A stretch of DNA of 64,000 bases from AC-43 sp963728855 (GCA_963728855.1 CAVSLN010000001.1:558001-622000), one strand, 5' to 3'; shown: positions 24,678 through 33,458, counted from the first letter of the stretch. The notes: generated from the sequence alone by a model not told the origin. Translations and numbers: made by a program.

Positions 24678-25146
24678 GGGCCGCCTCCCGCTGCAGACCC
24701 TCGTGGGCGAGCACGAGCGTCTCGATGGCCAGCTCGCGGCTCATCGCGTCCAGTGGCGCGCCGTACCACTCCTGGGGCCACGCGTTGATGAGGTTCCAGC
24801 GCAGCACCTCGGTGGCCCCGGCGGAGTCCAGCATCACCACGGACACGTTGCGCCGGCTGACCCGACCCTCCACAGCGGACATCAGCCAGTCCCAGAGGTC
24901 GTTCGAGGCGGTCAGCCCGTACCGCAGGGTCACCGACGCATAGGTCACGCGGCCAGGGATGGCCCGTACGACGGCGTTGTTGCCGGCTTCCCGGTAGGAG
25001 ATCCGCTCGACCTGTACGCCGAGCCCGGTGACCTCCGTGAAGTGGCCCTCGGTGACGTTGTTGACGAGCAGCTTGAAGTTGTACGCCCGGAGCGGGTCCA
25101 CCCAGTTCCCCGGCTGGGCCGCCGGCGTGGCGACGACGTCTGGCAT
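24655..25146 (-). CDS. contractile injection system tube protein
   Basis: 163 residues matching the T4 gp19-like tail-tube family (TIGR02241): YNFKLLVNNVTEGHFTEVTG, VERISYREAGNNAVVRAIPG, VTLRYGLTASNDLWDWL, and NLINAWPQEWYGAPLDAMS near the end. It forms the inner tube through which cargo is driven. Only one tube gene is present, while several related systems have two or three. It ends within the start of the low-complexity gene and begins one base after the sheath stop. Confidence 0.9.
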   Translation of the reverse strand: MPDVVATPAAQPGNWVDPLRAYNFKLLVNNVTEGHFTEVTGLGVQVERISYREAGNNAVVRAIPGRVTYASVTLRYGLTASNDLWDWLMSAVEGRVSRRNVSVVMLDSAGATEVLRWNLINAWPQEWYGAPLDAMSRELAIETLVLAHEGLQREAAHAGITTA

Positions 25147-25147
25147 G

Positions 25148-26362
25148 TCAGCCTCCCAGGGCTTCGGTGTCGGTGCCGGTCGACGACTGGCTGAGCTTGA
25201 ACACGACGAACTCGGCGGGCTTCACCGGCGCGACGCCGATGACGGCGACGACCTGACCGGCGTCGCGCACCTCGGGCGGGTTGGTCTCCTGGTCGCACTT
25301 GACGAAGAACGCCTCCTGCGCGGTACGGCCGTGCAGGGCACCGTCCCGCCATACCCGGGTCAGGAACGCCCCGATGTCGCGCCGGATGGAGCGCCACAAC
25401 ACCTGGTCGTTCGGCTCGAAGACGATCCACCGGGTACCGTCGGCGATGGACTCCTTGAGCATGCTGAACAGGCGGCGGACGTTGAGGTAGCGCCATTCGC
25501 TCGCCTCGGCGGCCAGCGTCCGGGCGCCCCAGATCCGGATGCCCTCGGCCGGGAAGTACCGGATGCAGTTCACCCCGGCCGGGTTCAGGATCTCCTGCTC
25601 GCCCCGCGTGATCCGGTACGTCAGGTCGACCGCGCCCCGTACCGGCTCGTTGGCGGGCGCCTTGTGTACCCCGCGGGTGGTGTCGGTACGCGCCCACACA
25701 CCGGCGACGTGCCCGCTGGGCGGGGTGGGTACCAGCTCGCCGGTCAGCGGGTCGCGCACCACGAGCCAGGGCGCGTAGAACGCGCCGTAGTCGGACGGGC
25801 GTGGCCGCATACCCGGCTCCTCCCGCGTCGCGACGTCCGCGTCGCCACCCGTCGGCTTCGCTGGCTTCTGCGGCGCGGTGGCGATGCGGGCCAGCCGCTG
25901 GACGTCGGCGATGTCCGCGGGCGGGTCCAGGATCGCGACCCGGTCGCCCAGGCGCTCGCAGTGCGCCAGCAGGTCCTCGTACGACGCGGGGTCGGCGCGG
26001 CCCGGCGCGGCCACGATGGCCACGTCGTCGACGGCCTCCAGCAACGCGATGCCGGACCGGCGCCGGCCGGTACCACCGATCGGGTCGCCCTCGGCGATGT
26101 TCACCACGTAGCAGCGCCCGCCGCCGTTGTCGAAGAACCCGTACACCGCGCGGGCCAGGGCGGTGCCGGGCGCGTCGGCCGGTGCGGCGTAGATCCGCAG
26201 GAAATCCGACCAGCTGTTGACGGCGACCGCCGCGCCGGGGCGGGCGGTGCGGTCGGGTGCGGTACCGACGAAGCCGGCGGTGCTGGTGCCCACGGCGCCG
26301 ATCGGGCGCGCGCCGGCGGACACCTCCTCGACGTAGACGCCGGGAGAAGCGTAGAACGGCAT
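25148..26362 (-). CDS. contractile injection system sheath protein
   Basis: 404 residues with the tail-sheath signature (PF04984/PF17482): YASPGVYVEEVSAGARPIGA at the N-terminus, AVYGFFDNGGGRCYVVNI, NPAGVNCIRYFPAEGIRIWG, then RRLFSMLKESIADGTRWIVFEPND and EAFFVKCDQETNP, AEFVVFKLSQ. The sheath contracts to drive the tube. A single sheath gene is seen. The insertion domain (residues ~150-230) is short and includes a Pro/Arg-rich loop. It is preceded by the Pvc16-like gene with a three-base gap. Confidence 0.93.
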   Translation of the reverse strand: MPFYASPGVYVEEVSAGARPIGAVGTSTAGFVGTAPDRTARPGAAVAVNSWSDFLRIYAAPADAPGTALARAVYGFFDNGGGRCYVVNIAEGDPIGGTGRRRSGIALLEAVDDVAIVAAPGRADPASYEDLLAHCERLGDRVAILDPPADIADVQRLARIATAPQKPAKPTGGDADVATREEPGMRPRPSDYGAFYAPWLVVRDPLTGELVPTPPSGHVAGVWARTDTTRGVHKAPANEPVRGAVDLTYRITRGEQEILNPAGVNCIRYFPAEGIRIWGARTLAAEASEWRYLNVRRLFSMLKESIADGTRWIVFEPNDQVLWRSIRRDIGAFLTRVWRDGALHGRTAQEAFFVKCDQETNPPEVRDAGQVVAVIGVAPVKPAEFVVFKLSQSSTGTDTEALGG

Positions 26363-26365
26363 GGA

Positions 26366-27076
26366 CTAGACCTCCTCGATGTCGCAGTGGACCACCACCG
26401 CGTCGGTTGACCCGGCCGGTACCTCAGCACGCATGTGCAGGCCCTTGCCGGCCAGTTGGAGCACGGTCGCCGTCTCGCCGGCCACCCCGCTCAGGTGGAA
26501 CTCGCCGTGCGCGTCGGTGCGCGTCACCGTGTCGCCGACGCTGACCTGGACGCCCGGCAGGCCGGCGCCGCCGGGGCCCACCACCCGGCCACGCAACGGT
26601 TGCAGCGGCCCGCCGTCGACCCGCAGCTCCCGGGCCGGGGGCGCCGCCGCCGGCACCTGCCGGTCCAGCCGCAGCGGTATGTCGAACTGCAGCGCCGGAC
26701 GCGCGGTGACACCCAACGCCAGCCACAGTGCGGGGTCCACCGGCTCGGGTACCGGCTGGTGCCCGCCCGGCTCGGCGACCGCCCACAGTAGACGGTCCAC
26801 AATGGACACCGCGGCGTCGACCGGCCCGTCCGGGACGACGACGAACCGGGCGCGCAGCCGTACCGGCGCCGGGGCGGAGCTTCCGCGCCCGTCGCGCTCG
26901 GGCAGCAGCGCGAGTGGCCACAGGCAGATCCGCGCGGCCCCGCTCCCGGCCGGCAACGCGGTCACGACCGGGGTACGCCCGCCGGTCGCCGCCGCGAGCC
27001 AGCCCGCGAGCCCCGCGAGCGCGCCGCCCACCGGGCCAGCCTGCCCGCCGGTACCCGCCCCGCCCTCCGTGCCCAT
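26366..27076 (-). CDS. Pvc16-like cap/terminator protein with a carboxypeptidase-regulatory-like domain
   Basis: 236 residues from ATG 27076. The first half (LRARFVVVPDGPVDAAVSIV...LQFDIPLRLDRQV) fits the DUF4255/Pvc16 N-terminal domain, which caps the sheath-tube in this class. The C-terminal ~80 residues (LRGRVVGPGGAGLPGVQVSV, TRTDAHGEFHLSGVAG) are a carboxypeptidase-regulatory-like beta domain often attached to this family. It is the first gene of the CIS operon, so the promoter should lie in 27077-27290, a gap shared with a divergent gene. I see no clear consensus there. Confidence 0.65.
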   Translation of the reverse strand: MGTEGGAGTGGQAGPVGGALAGLAGWLAAATGGRTPVVTALPAGSGAARICLWPLALLPERDGRGSSAPAPVRLRARFVVVPDGPVDAAVSIVDRLLWAVAEPGGHQPVPEPVDPALWLALGVTARPALQFDIPLRLDRQVPAAAPPARELRVDGGPLQPLRGRVVGPGGAGLPGVQVSVGDTVTRTDAHGEFHLSGVAGETATVLQLAGKGLHMRAEVPAGSTDAVVVHCDIEEV

Positions 27077-27291
27077 GTCGCCTCCGCATCCCGATCGGCT
27101 CACCGGCCCGATCGGCCGGCGCAGACCAGAGGGGTACCGAGGCCCGCTGATACCGGGACTCCGGTCATCAATGCGACAGCGCAGGGGAGGGCTTCGGACA
27201 GTCCACGACGTATCGGAGCGGCCGCAGGCGCCTCTGTCGAGCGGCATTCGGTCGGACCCGCACCGACAACAGTGGAGGATGGAGTCGCACG

Positions 27292-28356
27292 ATGGGCACG
27301 AAATGGGTGATCACCAACGCCGCCGAACGGGTCGTGTTGGACGACCAGAAGCACGGCGAGATCACGTTCACGGTCAGCAACCCCACGCCGTACCCGGACC
27401 GGGCGGTGTTCGAGGTGGTACCCGGTGAGGGCGCCGACGGGGCATGGTTCTCCGCCGCCGACCCGCAACGGCAGGTACCGGCGAGCGGCTCGGTCGCCTA
27501 CCTGGTGAAGGTGGCGGTGCCGGCCGAGGCGGTACCGGGCTCGCACTCGTTGCAGGGCCGGGTGTACTCGGCCGACTCGGCGCCGGAGGAGACCTCCGTC
27601 CTCAGTGGACGGGTGCTGCTCGACGTCGCCGGGCCGGTACCCGCGCCCAAGCGCAAGCCCTGGTGGCTCATCGCGGTGGCGGCGCTGGTCGTGCTCGTCG
27701 CCGGGGTCGTCATCTGGCTTCTGGTGCCCAGGGGGGGTGCACCCGCGGCGCCGGCCGCCACGCCCGCGCGCAGCGCCGGCGCGTCGACGCGCCCCAGCGT
27801 GGCGGCCGCGGGCCCGGTCACCGTGCCGAACCTGGTGGGCCTCACCGAGCAGGAGGCGACCAAGCAGCTCACCGCGCTCGGGTTGGTCGCGGGGAAGGTC
27901 CAGCACCGGCAGGACCCGGCACAGGCCGGCAAGGTGCTCGCGCAGAACCCCACCCTCACGAGCGTGGCCCCCGGTACGAAGGTGGACCTCGTGCTGGCGG
28001 TGAGCCTGGCGGCGCCGAGCATCACCAACCCGGGCGGCGGCAGCGGCTTCGGGCAGGGCAGCAGCGTCGACGTCCGCTGGAACCAGGGCGAGACCTGGGT
28101 CGGCAGCTGGCACGTGACCACGTCAAAGGAGAACTGCTACTACTACGTCGGCCACCAGTACCGGGACTGCCACTTCGACCCCCAGGCCGACACCAGTGTG
28201 GGCATCAAGCTCTACACCGCGTCGTTCTCGCTGGGCTACCAGCCGTTGCTGAACATCGGCTGGTTCAACACCGGGACGGTACAGGCCAACGTGGCCGCCG
28301 TCGACGACTTCGGTACCGCCGGCCCGGCGGCGACCGTCCAGTTCCGGATCGGCTAG
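27292..28356 (+). CDS. PASTA-domain single-span membrane protein
   Basis: 354 residues. An N-terminal cytoplasmic beta-sandwich-like domain (EITFTVSNPTPYPDRAVFEV, VAYLVKVAVPAEA) resembles FN3/immunoglobulin-type folds. A membrane span (WWLIAVAALVVLVAGVVIWL) is at about 125-145, then an Ala/Pro linker, one PASTA domain (VPNLVGLTEQEATKQLTALG onwards) and a C-terminal beta domain with two Cys (ENCYYYVGHQYRDCHF). PASTA domains bind cell-wall fragments in Ser/Thr kinases, and here there is no kinase. It is divergent from the CIS operon and convergent with the CHAT gene, so it could be a wall sensor for either; that is inference. Confidence 0.8.
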   Translation: MGTKWVITNAAERVVLDDQKHGEITFTVSNPTPYPDRAVFEVVPGEGADGAWFSAADPQRQVPASGSVAYLVKVAVPAEAVPGSHSLQGRVYSADSAPEETSVLSGRVLLDVAGPVPAPKRKPWWLIAVAALVVLVAGVVIWLLVPRGGAPAAPAATPARSAGASTRPSVAAAGPVTVPNLVGLTEQEATKQLTALGLVAGKVQHRQDPAQAGKVLAQNPTLTSVAPGTKVDLVLAVSLAAPSITNPGGGSGFGQGSSVDVRWNQGETWVGSWHVTTSKENCYYYVGHQYRDCHFDPQADTSVGIKLYTASFSLGYQPLLNIGWFNTGTVQANVAAVDDFGTAGPAATVQFRIG

Positions 28357-31046
28357 CCCGCGCCGAAGCAGACGAACGCCGCCGCGGTCGCGGTCCGCTC
28401 GTCGAGCCCGTCGCCCATCGCCGCCTGTGCCGAGGCCAGCGCCTGCGCCGGCCCGGCACCGGCGGCGAGCAGCCGGTGCGTCTCGACCATCAGGTCCCGC
28501 GTCGCCGCGTCCTGGGCGGGCAGCACGCTGCCCAGGACGGTGGCGGTACCGAGTCCGAGCAGTGCCGCGGTGAGACCCATCAGCTCCTCACCAGGGTGTA
28601 CGGTCGACAGTCCCGCGTTGCACGCGGAAAGCACCACTGTCGAGGGTGCGCTCGGCAGGCGCTCGAGGTCGTACACGGTCAACGGGCCGTCGGCCAGGCG
28701 CAGGTAGGAGAACATCGGGTTGTCGGCCCGGAAACGGCCGTGCGCGGCGATGTGTGCGATGCCCGCGCCGTCCAGCGCGGTGAGTACCGCCTCGGCGCGG
28801 GCCTGCTCGCCCACGAGCAGTTCCGCCGACCCGAGCGTGCCGGCCAGCTGCCGTACCTCGGTCTCGGCGTGTGCCAGGCCGGGACCGGCGACCAGCACCG
28901 GCCGGTCGGGTCGCTTCCGCCCGGCGCCTTCCGCCGCGAGCCACGCGGACGCCGACGGGGCCACCGCCACCGGCCGTGCCCGACAGGTCGGCAGCAGCGC
29001 CCACGGCGTCGCGTGCAGGGCACCCACCGGCACCAGGACCAGCTCGTCCTCCCCCAGCCGCCGGCGCAACCGACCGAAGATCAGTGCGTCGAGCCGCTGC
29101 GCCGCCTCCCGTGCGGTACCGGCCACCGCGGCGCGCGCCGCCCGGTCGCCGTGCGCCCGAACGATGCGCCGGAGCGAGAACCGCAGCGCCTCCAGCTCCT
29201 GCGCCGCCTCGGCCGTCGGGCCGAGCGCCTGGCCGCTCACGGCGCCGCCGCGCACCACCACCGCGTGCAGCATGCCCTCGACATCCACCAGCTCGACGAG
29301 GGTACGCGCGCCGAGCCGCGCGGGCAGCCGGTCCATCAGGACACCGCCGCCGACCCCGGGGCCGCCGCCGCTGGTGTGCCAGCTGCGCCGGCGGATCCGC
29401 TCCTCCAGCGCGCGCTGCTCGCGCTGCAGCGCCGGCCTGCGCGGGGCGTGCTCGTCGCCACCCGACCCGCCCGCGGCCTGTTCGAGCTCGGCGACCACCC
29501 GGCGCAGTTCGGCAAGGTCGGCGGCGAGCGAAGCCTCGTCCGGTGGCCGGATGGCGGGCATCCGCAGCGCCGCCGCCCGGCACCGCTCCGCCCACCACAG
29601 CAGAGCCCGTACCCGCTTGCCCCGCGCCGCCAGGCGCAGCCCGGTGCCGGCGAGCTCGATGGCGTACCCGCCGGCCAGCGCGCGCAGCTCCGTCGCGCCC
29701 AGCGCCGCCCGGTACTGCTCGACGACCCTGATGCCCGCGAGCAGCGCCCGCCGGGCACCGGCCAGGTCGCCAGCGGCCTCGCGCAGCAGGGCCTCGGCGT
29801 GCCAGGCCCGCGCCCGCAGCTCGGCGGGTCCCCGACGGCCGGCCGAGCGGACCTGCCGCAGCTCCCGGACCCGCCAGTCGACGACCTCCGGCGAGCTGCC
29901 GGTGGCGTGCCGTCTGTCCACTGTAGACGGTCCGGGCAGCGTGAGCCGCGCCGCGTAGAGGCGGGCATCCAGCGCGGGGGCCATCCAGCCGGTCGCCGCC
30001 AGCTGCGCGGCGACCTCGCGCGCCTGCCGCAACTGTTGAGCCCTCGAGGTACCGCCGCCGGCCCGCAACGCCAGGTACCGGGCGAGCGCCGCCCACGCCG
30101 GCCGGCCCTGCCGGACGAAGGCACGCCGCGCGCGGCGCGCCTGCACGAGCGCGGTGTCCGCGTCGCCGCCCGCCAGCGCCGTCTCGGCGAGCATGAGCCG
30201 GGCCTGCGCCTCGAACAGGCGCATCCGGCTCGCGATGGCGGCCTGCAGCGCCGCCTCGGCGGCCGCCCGCGCCTCGGGCAGCAGCCGGGCGTGCAACAGC
30301 AGCTCGCCCCGGTCCATCAGGGCGATCGCCGGCCGGGTGGTGCGGGCGAAGTACTCATCGGCGCGGTCGTACCAGCGAAGTGCGCCGGGGATGTCGCCTT
30401 CCCGGGCGAGCACGAAGCCGAGGTTGTGCTGCACCTGCGCCACGGCCAGCTCCTGACCCTGCTCGCGGTAGAGCTGTTCGGCGGCGCGCAGGTCCGCTTC
30501 CGCGTTGCGCACGTGTCCCCGGTACGCGTGCAGCACGCCCCGGTTCGTCAGCGCCCTCGCCTGCCACAGGCCGTCGCCGGCCCGGCGGAACGCCGCCAGC
30601 GCCGTCGTGTACCCCTCCATGGCCTCGGTGAAGCGGTTGAGCCGGTCGAGGATGAGCGCGCGCTGCATCTGCAGCCGGGCGGCCGGCAGCCCGTCCAGGG
30701 CGGGTGCCGCGGCGTCGATCTCCCGCAGCGCCGGCGCCGGCCGGCCCGCCTCGGCGAGCACCAACGCGAGGCTCATCCGCGCCTCCGCCGCGCGCCCGGG
30801 CAGGTCCGCGGCGTCGGCGACCCGCACCGCGCGCCGCAGGTGGCGCAGTGCGCGGTCCGCGTCGTGCAGCTCGCGTGCGGCCAGCCCGAGGGCGCGCTCC
30901 GCGGTCGACTCCGTGGCCCGGTCCCGGGCCAGCCGCGCCGCGCGCAGGGTCTGCGTCGCGGCGTGGCGCGCGCGCCGGGGATCCGCGGTGACCAGCCGCA
31001 AGGCCCGCTCGGCCGGACTCTCCTCACGATCGACCAGTGTCGACAC
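28353..31046 (-). CDS. TPR-CHAT caspase-like protease
   Basis: 897 residues. The N-terminal two thirds are tetratricopeptide-type helical repeats (ALTNRGVLHAYRGHVRNAEA, VQHNLGFVLAREGDIPGAL). The C-terminus is a CHAT peptidase domain with catalytic His769 (IAHIAAHGRF) and Cys809 (VVLSACNAG), then GEELMGLTAALLGLGTATVL. Bacterial TPR-CHAT proteins act as ligand-triggered proteases, for example cutting gasdermin or sigma-related partners. Start GTG 31046 has no clear ribosome site. It diverges from a subtilisin-like protease and overlaps the PASTA gene's stop by 4 bp. Substrate unknown; candidates are the neighbours. Confidence 0.88.
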   Translation of the reverse strand: MSTLVDREESPAERALRLVTADPRRARHAATQTLRAARLARDRATESTAERALGLAARELHDADRALRHLRRAVRVADAADLPGRAAEARMSLALVLAEAGRPAPALREIDAAAPALDGLPAARLQMQRALILDRLNRFTEAMEGYTTALAAFRRAGDGLWQARALTNRGVLHAYRGHVRNAEADLRAAEQLYREQGQELAVAQVQHNLGFVLAREGDIPGALRWYDRADEYFARTTRPAIALMDRGELLLHARLLPEARAAAEAALQAAIASRMRLFEAQARLMLAETALAGGDADTALVQARRARRAFVRQGRPAWAALARYLALRAGGGTSRAQQLRQAREVAAQLAATGWMAPALDARLYAARLTLPGPSTVDRRHATGSSPEVVDWRVRELRQVRSAGRRGPAELRARAWHAEALLREAAGDLAGARRALLAGIRVVEQYRAALGATELRALAGGYAIELAGTGLRLAARGKRVRALLWWAERCRAAALRMPAIRPPDEASLAADLAELRRVVAELEQAAGGSGGDEHAPRRPALQREQRALEERIRRRSWHTSGGGPGVGGGVLMDRLPARLGARTLVELVDVEGMLHAVVVRGGAVSGQALGPTAEAAQELEALRFSLRRIVRAHGDRAARAAVAGTAREAAQRLDALIFGRLRRRLGEDELVLVPVGALHATPWALLPTCRARPVAVAPSASAWLAAEGAGRKRPDRPVLVAGPGLAHAETEVRQLAGTLGSAELLVGEQARAEAVLTALDGAGIAHIAAHGRFRADNPMFSYLRLADGPLTVYDLERLPSAPSTVVLSACNAGLSTVHPGEELMGLTAALLGLGTATVLGSVLPAQDAATRDLMVETHRLLAAGAGPAQALASAQAAMGDGLDERTATAAAFVCFGAG

Positions 31047-31145
31047 ACAAAGATGCTGTCATCGTCACGGGCTGTCGTATATCGGCGGTATCAGGAGTGG
31101 AATGTAGACCTCTGTCATGCGGGACCAACCATGAGGAGGTAGTCG

Positions 31146-32327
31146 ATGCCGCCGTCCAACGCCCGGCTCGCCCGGTACGCGCAGCGCCGCGAGGCCAGGC
31201 TGAGCAGGCTGACCGCGCTGCGACACGCGCCGGCCGGTACCGCGCGCGCCTGGTACGTCGCGGGCGAGCTGCTCGTCGTCGATGAGCACCGGCGCCACGT
31301 CGAGCGCTACATCGCCGGTGACCACGACGCGCTGACCGCGGCCGGGGACGAGGAGGTGGTCACCGGCCTGCGCCGCTACCACGTACCCGGCCTCGACGTA
31401 CCCGCGACCATCCGGGCGGTACGCGGCTCCCTGCCGGCGGGCGCCGACGCCGTCGCGCCCAACCATGTCTTCCTGGCGAGCCCGTTCAACCACGGCGGCC
31501 CCTACGGGCCACCGGTCCCGGTCGCCGGCTCGACGGTACCTCCGCGCGCCGGGACCGGCGCCCTCGTCCCAGTTACGATCATCGATACCGGCGTCTGGTC
31601 GGACACGACGCTGCCGGCCGACTACCTCAAGAACGGTGAGGTCGACTACGAGACCCAGACCGACGTCGACCGCGACGGCCTGCTGGACGGAGACGTCGGC
31701 CACGCGAACTTCATCGCCGGCGTCATCGCCTCGCACAACAGCCGCGTCGAGCTGAGCGTCATCAAGGTCCTCGACACCTTCGGCATCTGTACCGAGGCCC
31801 AGCTCGTCGACGCCCTCGGGCGGATCGACCCGGCCACCAAGGTGCTCAACCTGTCGCTCGGCGGGTTCACGCCCGGCGACGTACCACCGGTCGGGCTGCG
31901 CGTGGCACTGGAGGGCGCCCTGTCCGGCACGGACCGGGTGGCGGTCGCGGCCGCCGGCAACGACGGCAACCGTACCAACCCCTTCTGGCCCGCGGCCTTC
32001 GCCGGCAGCGACGTCTCCTGGAGCGGGCAGGTCGCCGCGGTCGCCGCCCACGACGGCGCCGGACTGTGCGCGTGGAGCAACGCCGGGCCCTGGGTCACGC
32101 TCGCCGCTGCCGGCCAGGACATCCAGAGCACGTTCATCAACAACAGCGAGTTCTTTCCGGAGGGCTGGGCGGTGTGGAGCGGTACGTCGTTCGCCACGCC
32201 CCGGGTCGCCGCCGAGGTCGCGGCGCTGATCGGCGACGGCGTGAGCGCCCGCGCCGCGCTCGACGGCTTCATCGCGGCGGTCACGGCCGCCGGAGCCACG
32301 TTCGGCGACTACCGTGGGCTCGCGTAG
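31146..32327 (+). CDS. S8 subtilisin-like serine protease
   Basis: 393 residues. Catalytic triad: Asp147 (VTIIDTGVW), His186 (DVGHANFIAGVIAS) and Ser348 (SGTSFATPRVAAE), with oxyanion Asn272 (AAAGNDGN). No signal peptide is present, so it is predicted cytoplasmic, which is unusual for a subtilase and fits an intracellular regulatory protease. The first ~140 residues are a possible pro- or partner-binding domain. ATG 31146 follows GAGGAGG. It diverges from the CHAT gene, with the sigma factor 50 bases downstream, so the three look like one functional unit. Confidence 0.92.
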   Translation: MPPSNARLARYAQRREARLSRLTALRHAPAGTARAWYVAGELLVVDEHRRHVERYIAGDHDALTAAGDEEVVTGLRRYHVPGLDVPATIRAVRGSLPAGADAVAPNHVFLASPFNHGGPYGPPVPVAGSTVPPRAGTGALVPVTIIDTGVWSDTTLPADYLKNGEVDYETQTDVDRDGLLDGDVGHANFIAGVIASHNSRVELSVIKVLDTFGICTEAQLVDALGRIDPATKVLNLSLGGFTPGDVPPVGLRVALEGALSGTDRVAVAAAGNDGNRTNPFWPAAFAGSDVSWSGQVAAVAAHDGAGLCAWSNAGPWVTLAAAGQDIQSTFINNSEFFPEGWAVWSGTSFATPRVAAEVAALIGDGVSARAALDGFIAAVTAAGATFGDYRGLA

Positions 32328-32362
32328 GGCAACCGCGTGTACCGCCGGTCCGGCAACGGCGC

Positions 32363-32368
32363 TAGGCT
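32363..32368 (+). promoter_or_regulatory. candidate -10 element for the sigma factor gene
   Basis: TAGGCT (TANNNT) ends eight bases before ATG 32377, the same arrangement as at polA. It suggests a leaderless transcript. No -35 is visible. Confidence 0.3.
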
Positions 32369-32376
32369 GTGCCGCC

Positions 32377-32940
32377 ATGGAGCCGGACCTGGTGGGGCTC
32401 GTGAGCGCGGCGTCCGAGGGGGACCGGGACGCCTGGAACGCCATTGTCAGGCGCTACGCGGGTCTGGTGTGGACGGTGGCGCGAAGCTTCCGGCTGAGCG
32501 CCGCGGACGCCGCCGACGTCAGCCAGGCGACCTGGCTGCGGCTGGTGGAGCACCTGCACACGGTGCACGAGCCGGCCGGACTCGGTTCGTGGCTGGCCAC
32601 CACGTCCCGACGGGAGGCGCTGGCGGTGCTCCGGAAGCGGCGCGAGATACCGACGTCCTATCCGGACAGAGCCGACGACCGGCAGGCACCACCGTGGCAG
32701 CGGCTGTTCACCGACGAGCGGGACAAGGAACTGTGGCGTGCCTTCGAGCGCCTGCCCGAGCGGTGCCGGACGCTGCTGCGCCTGCTGGTGATCGAGCCGG
32801 TCGCCAGCTACGCCGAGGCCGCCGCGGCGCTGGACCTGCCGGTCGGCAGCCTGGGACCCACCCGGGCCCGGTGCCTGCAGACGCTGCGCGGGTACATGGG
32901 GTCGTACCCGGCGGAGGAGGGTGCTGCCGATGCCACCTGA
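32377..32940 (+). CDS. ECF-family RNA polymerase sigma factor
   Basis: 187 residues. Region 2 includes DAWNAIVRRYAGLVWTVARS and SQATWLRLVEHLHTV; region 4 includes RLPERCRTLLRLL and the helix-turn-helix SYAEAAAALDLPVGSLGPTR. ATG 32377 is preferred over GTG 32314 because the earlier 21 residues read through the S8 gene's 3' flank. It is followed by an overlapping small gene (11 bp). No cognate anti-sigma with a zinc motif is present. Its promoter targets are unknown; control of the CIS or the protease pair is a reasonable test. Confidence 0.9.
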   Translation: MEPDLVGLVSAASEGDRDAWNAIVRRYAGLVWTVARSFRLSAADAADVSQATWLRLVEHLHTVHEPAGLGSWLATTSRREALAVLRKRREIPTSYPDRADDRQAPPWQRLFTDERDKELWRAFERLPERCRTLLRLLVIEPVASYAEAAAALDLPVGSLGPTRARCLQTLRGYMGSYPAEEGAADAT

Positions 32941-33376
32941 CGAAGACCTGTTGGCGAGCCTGCGCGGCCTGCTGGCCGACGACGATCCCGTACCGCCCGA
33001 GGTGGTCGCCGCGGCCGAGGACAGCCACGTCTGGTATGACGTCGACGCGGAGCTCGCCCTTCTGGTCGCGGACAGCCTGCTGGCTGCCGAGGCGGTTCGC
33101 GGCGACTCGGCGAGGCTTCTCACCTTCCGGGCGGGCACCGTCACGCTCGAGGTCGAGGTCGAGGTCAGCGGGCCCGCTGGGCGGCTGCGGATCCTCGGCC
33201 AGCTCATGCCCCCGACGCAGGCCCGGGTGCGGGCCGAGCAGCCGGACGGCGGCGCCGAGGTGGCGGCCGGCCCGCTGGGCCGGTTCACCTTCGAGAACCT
33301 GCCACCCGGGCCGACCCGGTTCGTCAGCACTCCGGCCGGCGACCGCCCGGTGTATACGGAGTGGACAGTTCTCTGA
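32930..33376 (+). CDS. small partner of the sigma factor, carboxypeptidase-regulatory-like
   Basis: 148 residues. ATG 32930 is preferred over GTG 32921 because GGAGGAGG ends nine bases upstream. The N-terminal half is helical (DEDLLASLRGLLADDDPVPP, WYDVDAELALLVADSLLAAE); the C-terminal half is a beta domain (RLRILGQLMPPTQARVRAEQ, RFTFENLPPGPTRFV) resembling carboxypeptidase-regulatory or transthyretin-like folds. It overlaps the sigma gene, so anti-sigma or sigma-accessory action is plausible. There is no membrane segment. Confidence 0.7.
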   Translation: MPPDEDLLASLRGLLADDDPVPPEVVAAAEDSHVWYDVDAELALLVADSLLAAEAVRGDSARLLTFRAGTVTLEVEVEVSGPAGRLRILGQLMPPTQARVRAEQPDGGAEVAAGPLGRFTFENLPPGPTRFVSTPAGDRPVYTEWTVL

Positions 33377-33377
33377 A

Positions 33378-33407
33378 ACGGCACCCGAGCCGCCACCGTG
33401 GTGCCGT
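33378..33407. terminator. hairpin downstream of the sigma-factor operon
   Basis: ACGGCACC (33378-33385) pairs with GGTGCCGT (33400-33407) immediately after the stop of the sigma-partner gene. There is no T tract. It lies between convergent genes and may end both transcripts. Confidence 0.45.
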
Positions 33408-33458
33408 CCCGGGTGGCGGGCGCGGCCCGGGGGTGGCGGGCGCGGTCGCCACGGGCGC

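Noticed and set aside
23116..25194. 692-codon plus-strand frame opposite LysM, low-complexity and tube genes
   Set aside because: The Ala/Gly/Thr repeats arise from the opposite-strand tandem repeats; there is no domain, while the minus-strand genes fit a CIS operon.
16263..27076. Type VI secretion system
   Set aside because: A VgrG-like spike and PAAR are present, but there are no TssJ, TssL, TssM or ClpV genes; a Pvc16-like cap and LysM hub point to an extracellular/cytosolic CIS.
27077..27291. CIS operon promoter
   Set aside because: The divergent gap must hold promoters, but I could not find a convincing -35/-10 pair on either strand.
27444..31142. 1232-codon plus-strand frame opposite the CHAT gene
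   Set aside because: Antisense shadow with Arg/Gly/Ala-rich composition; the minus strand has TPR and CHAT catalytic motifs.
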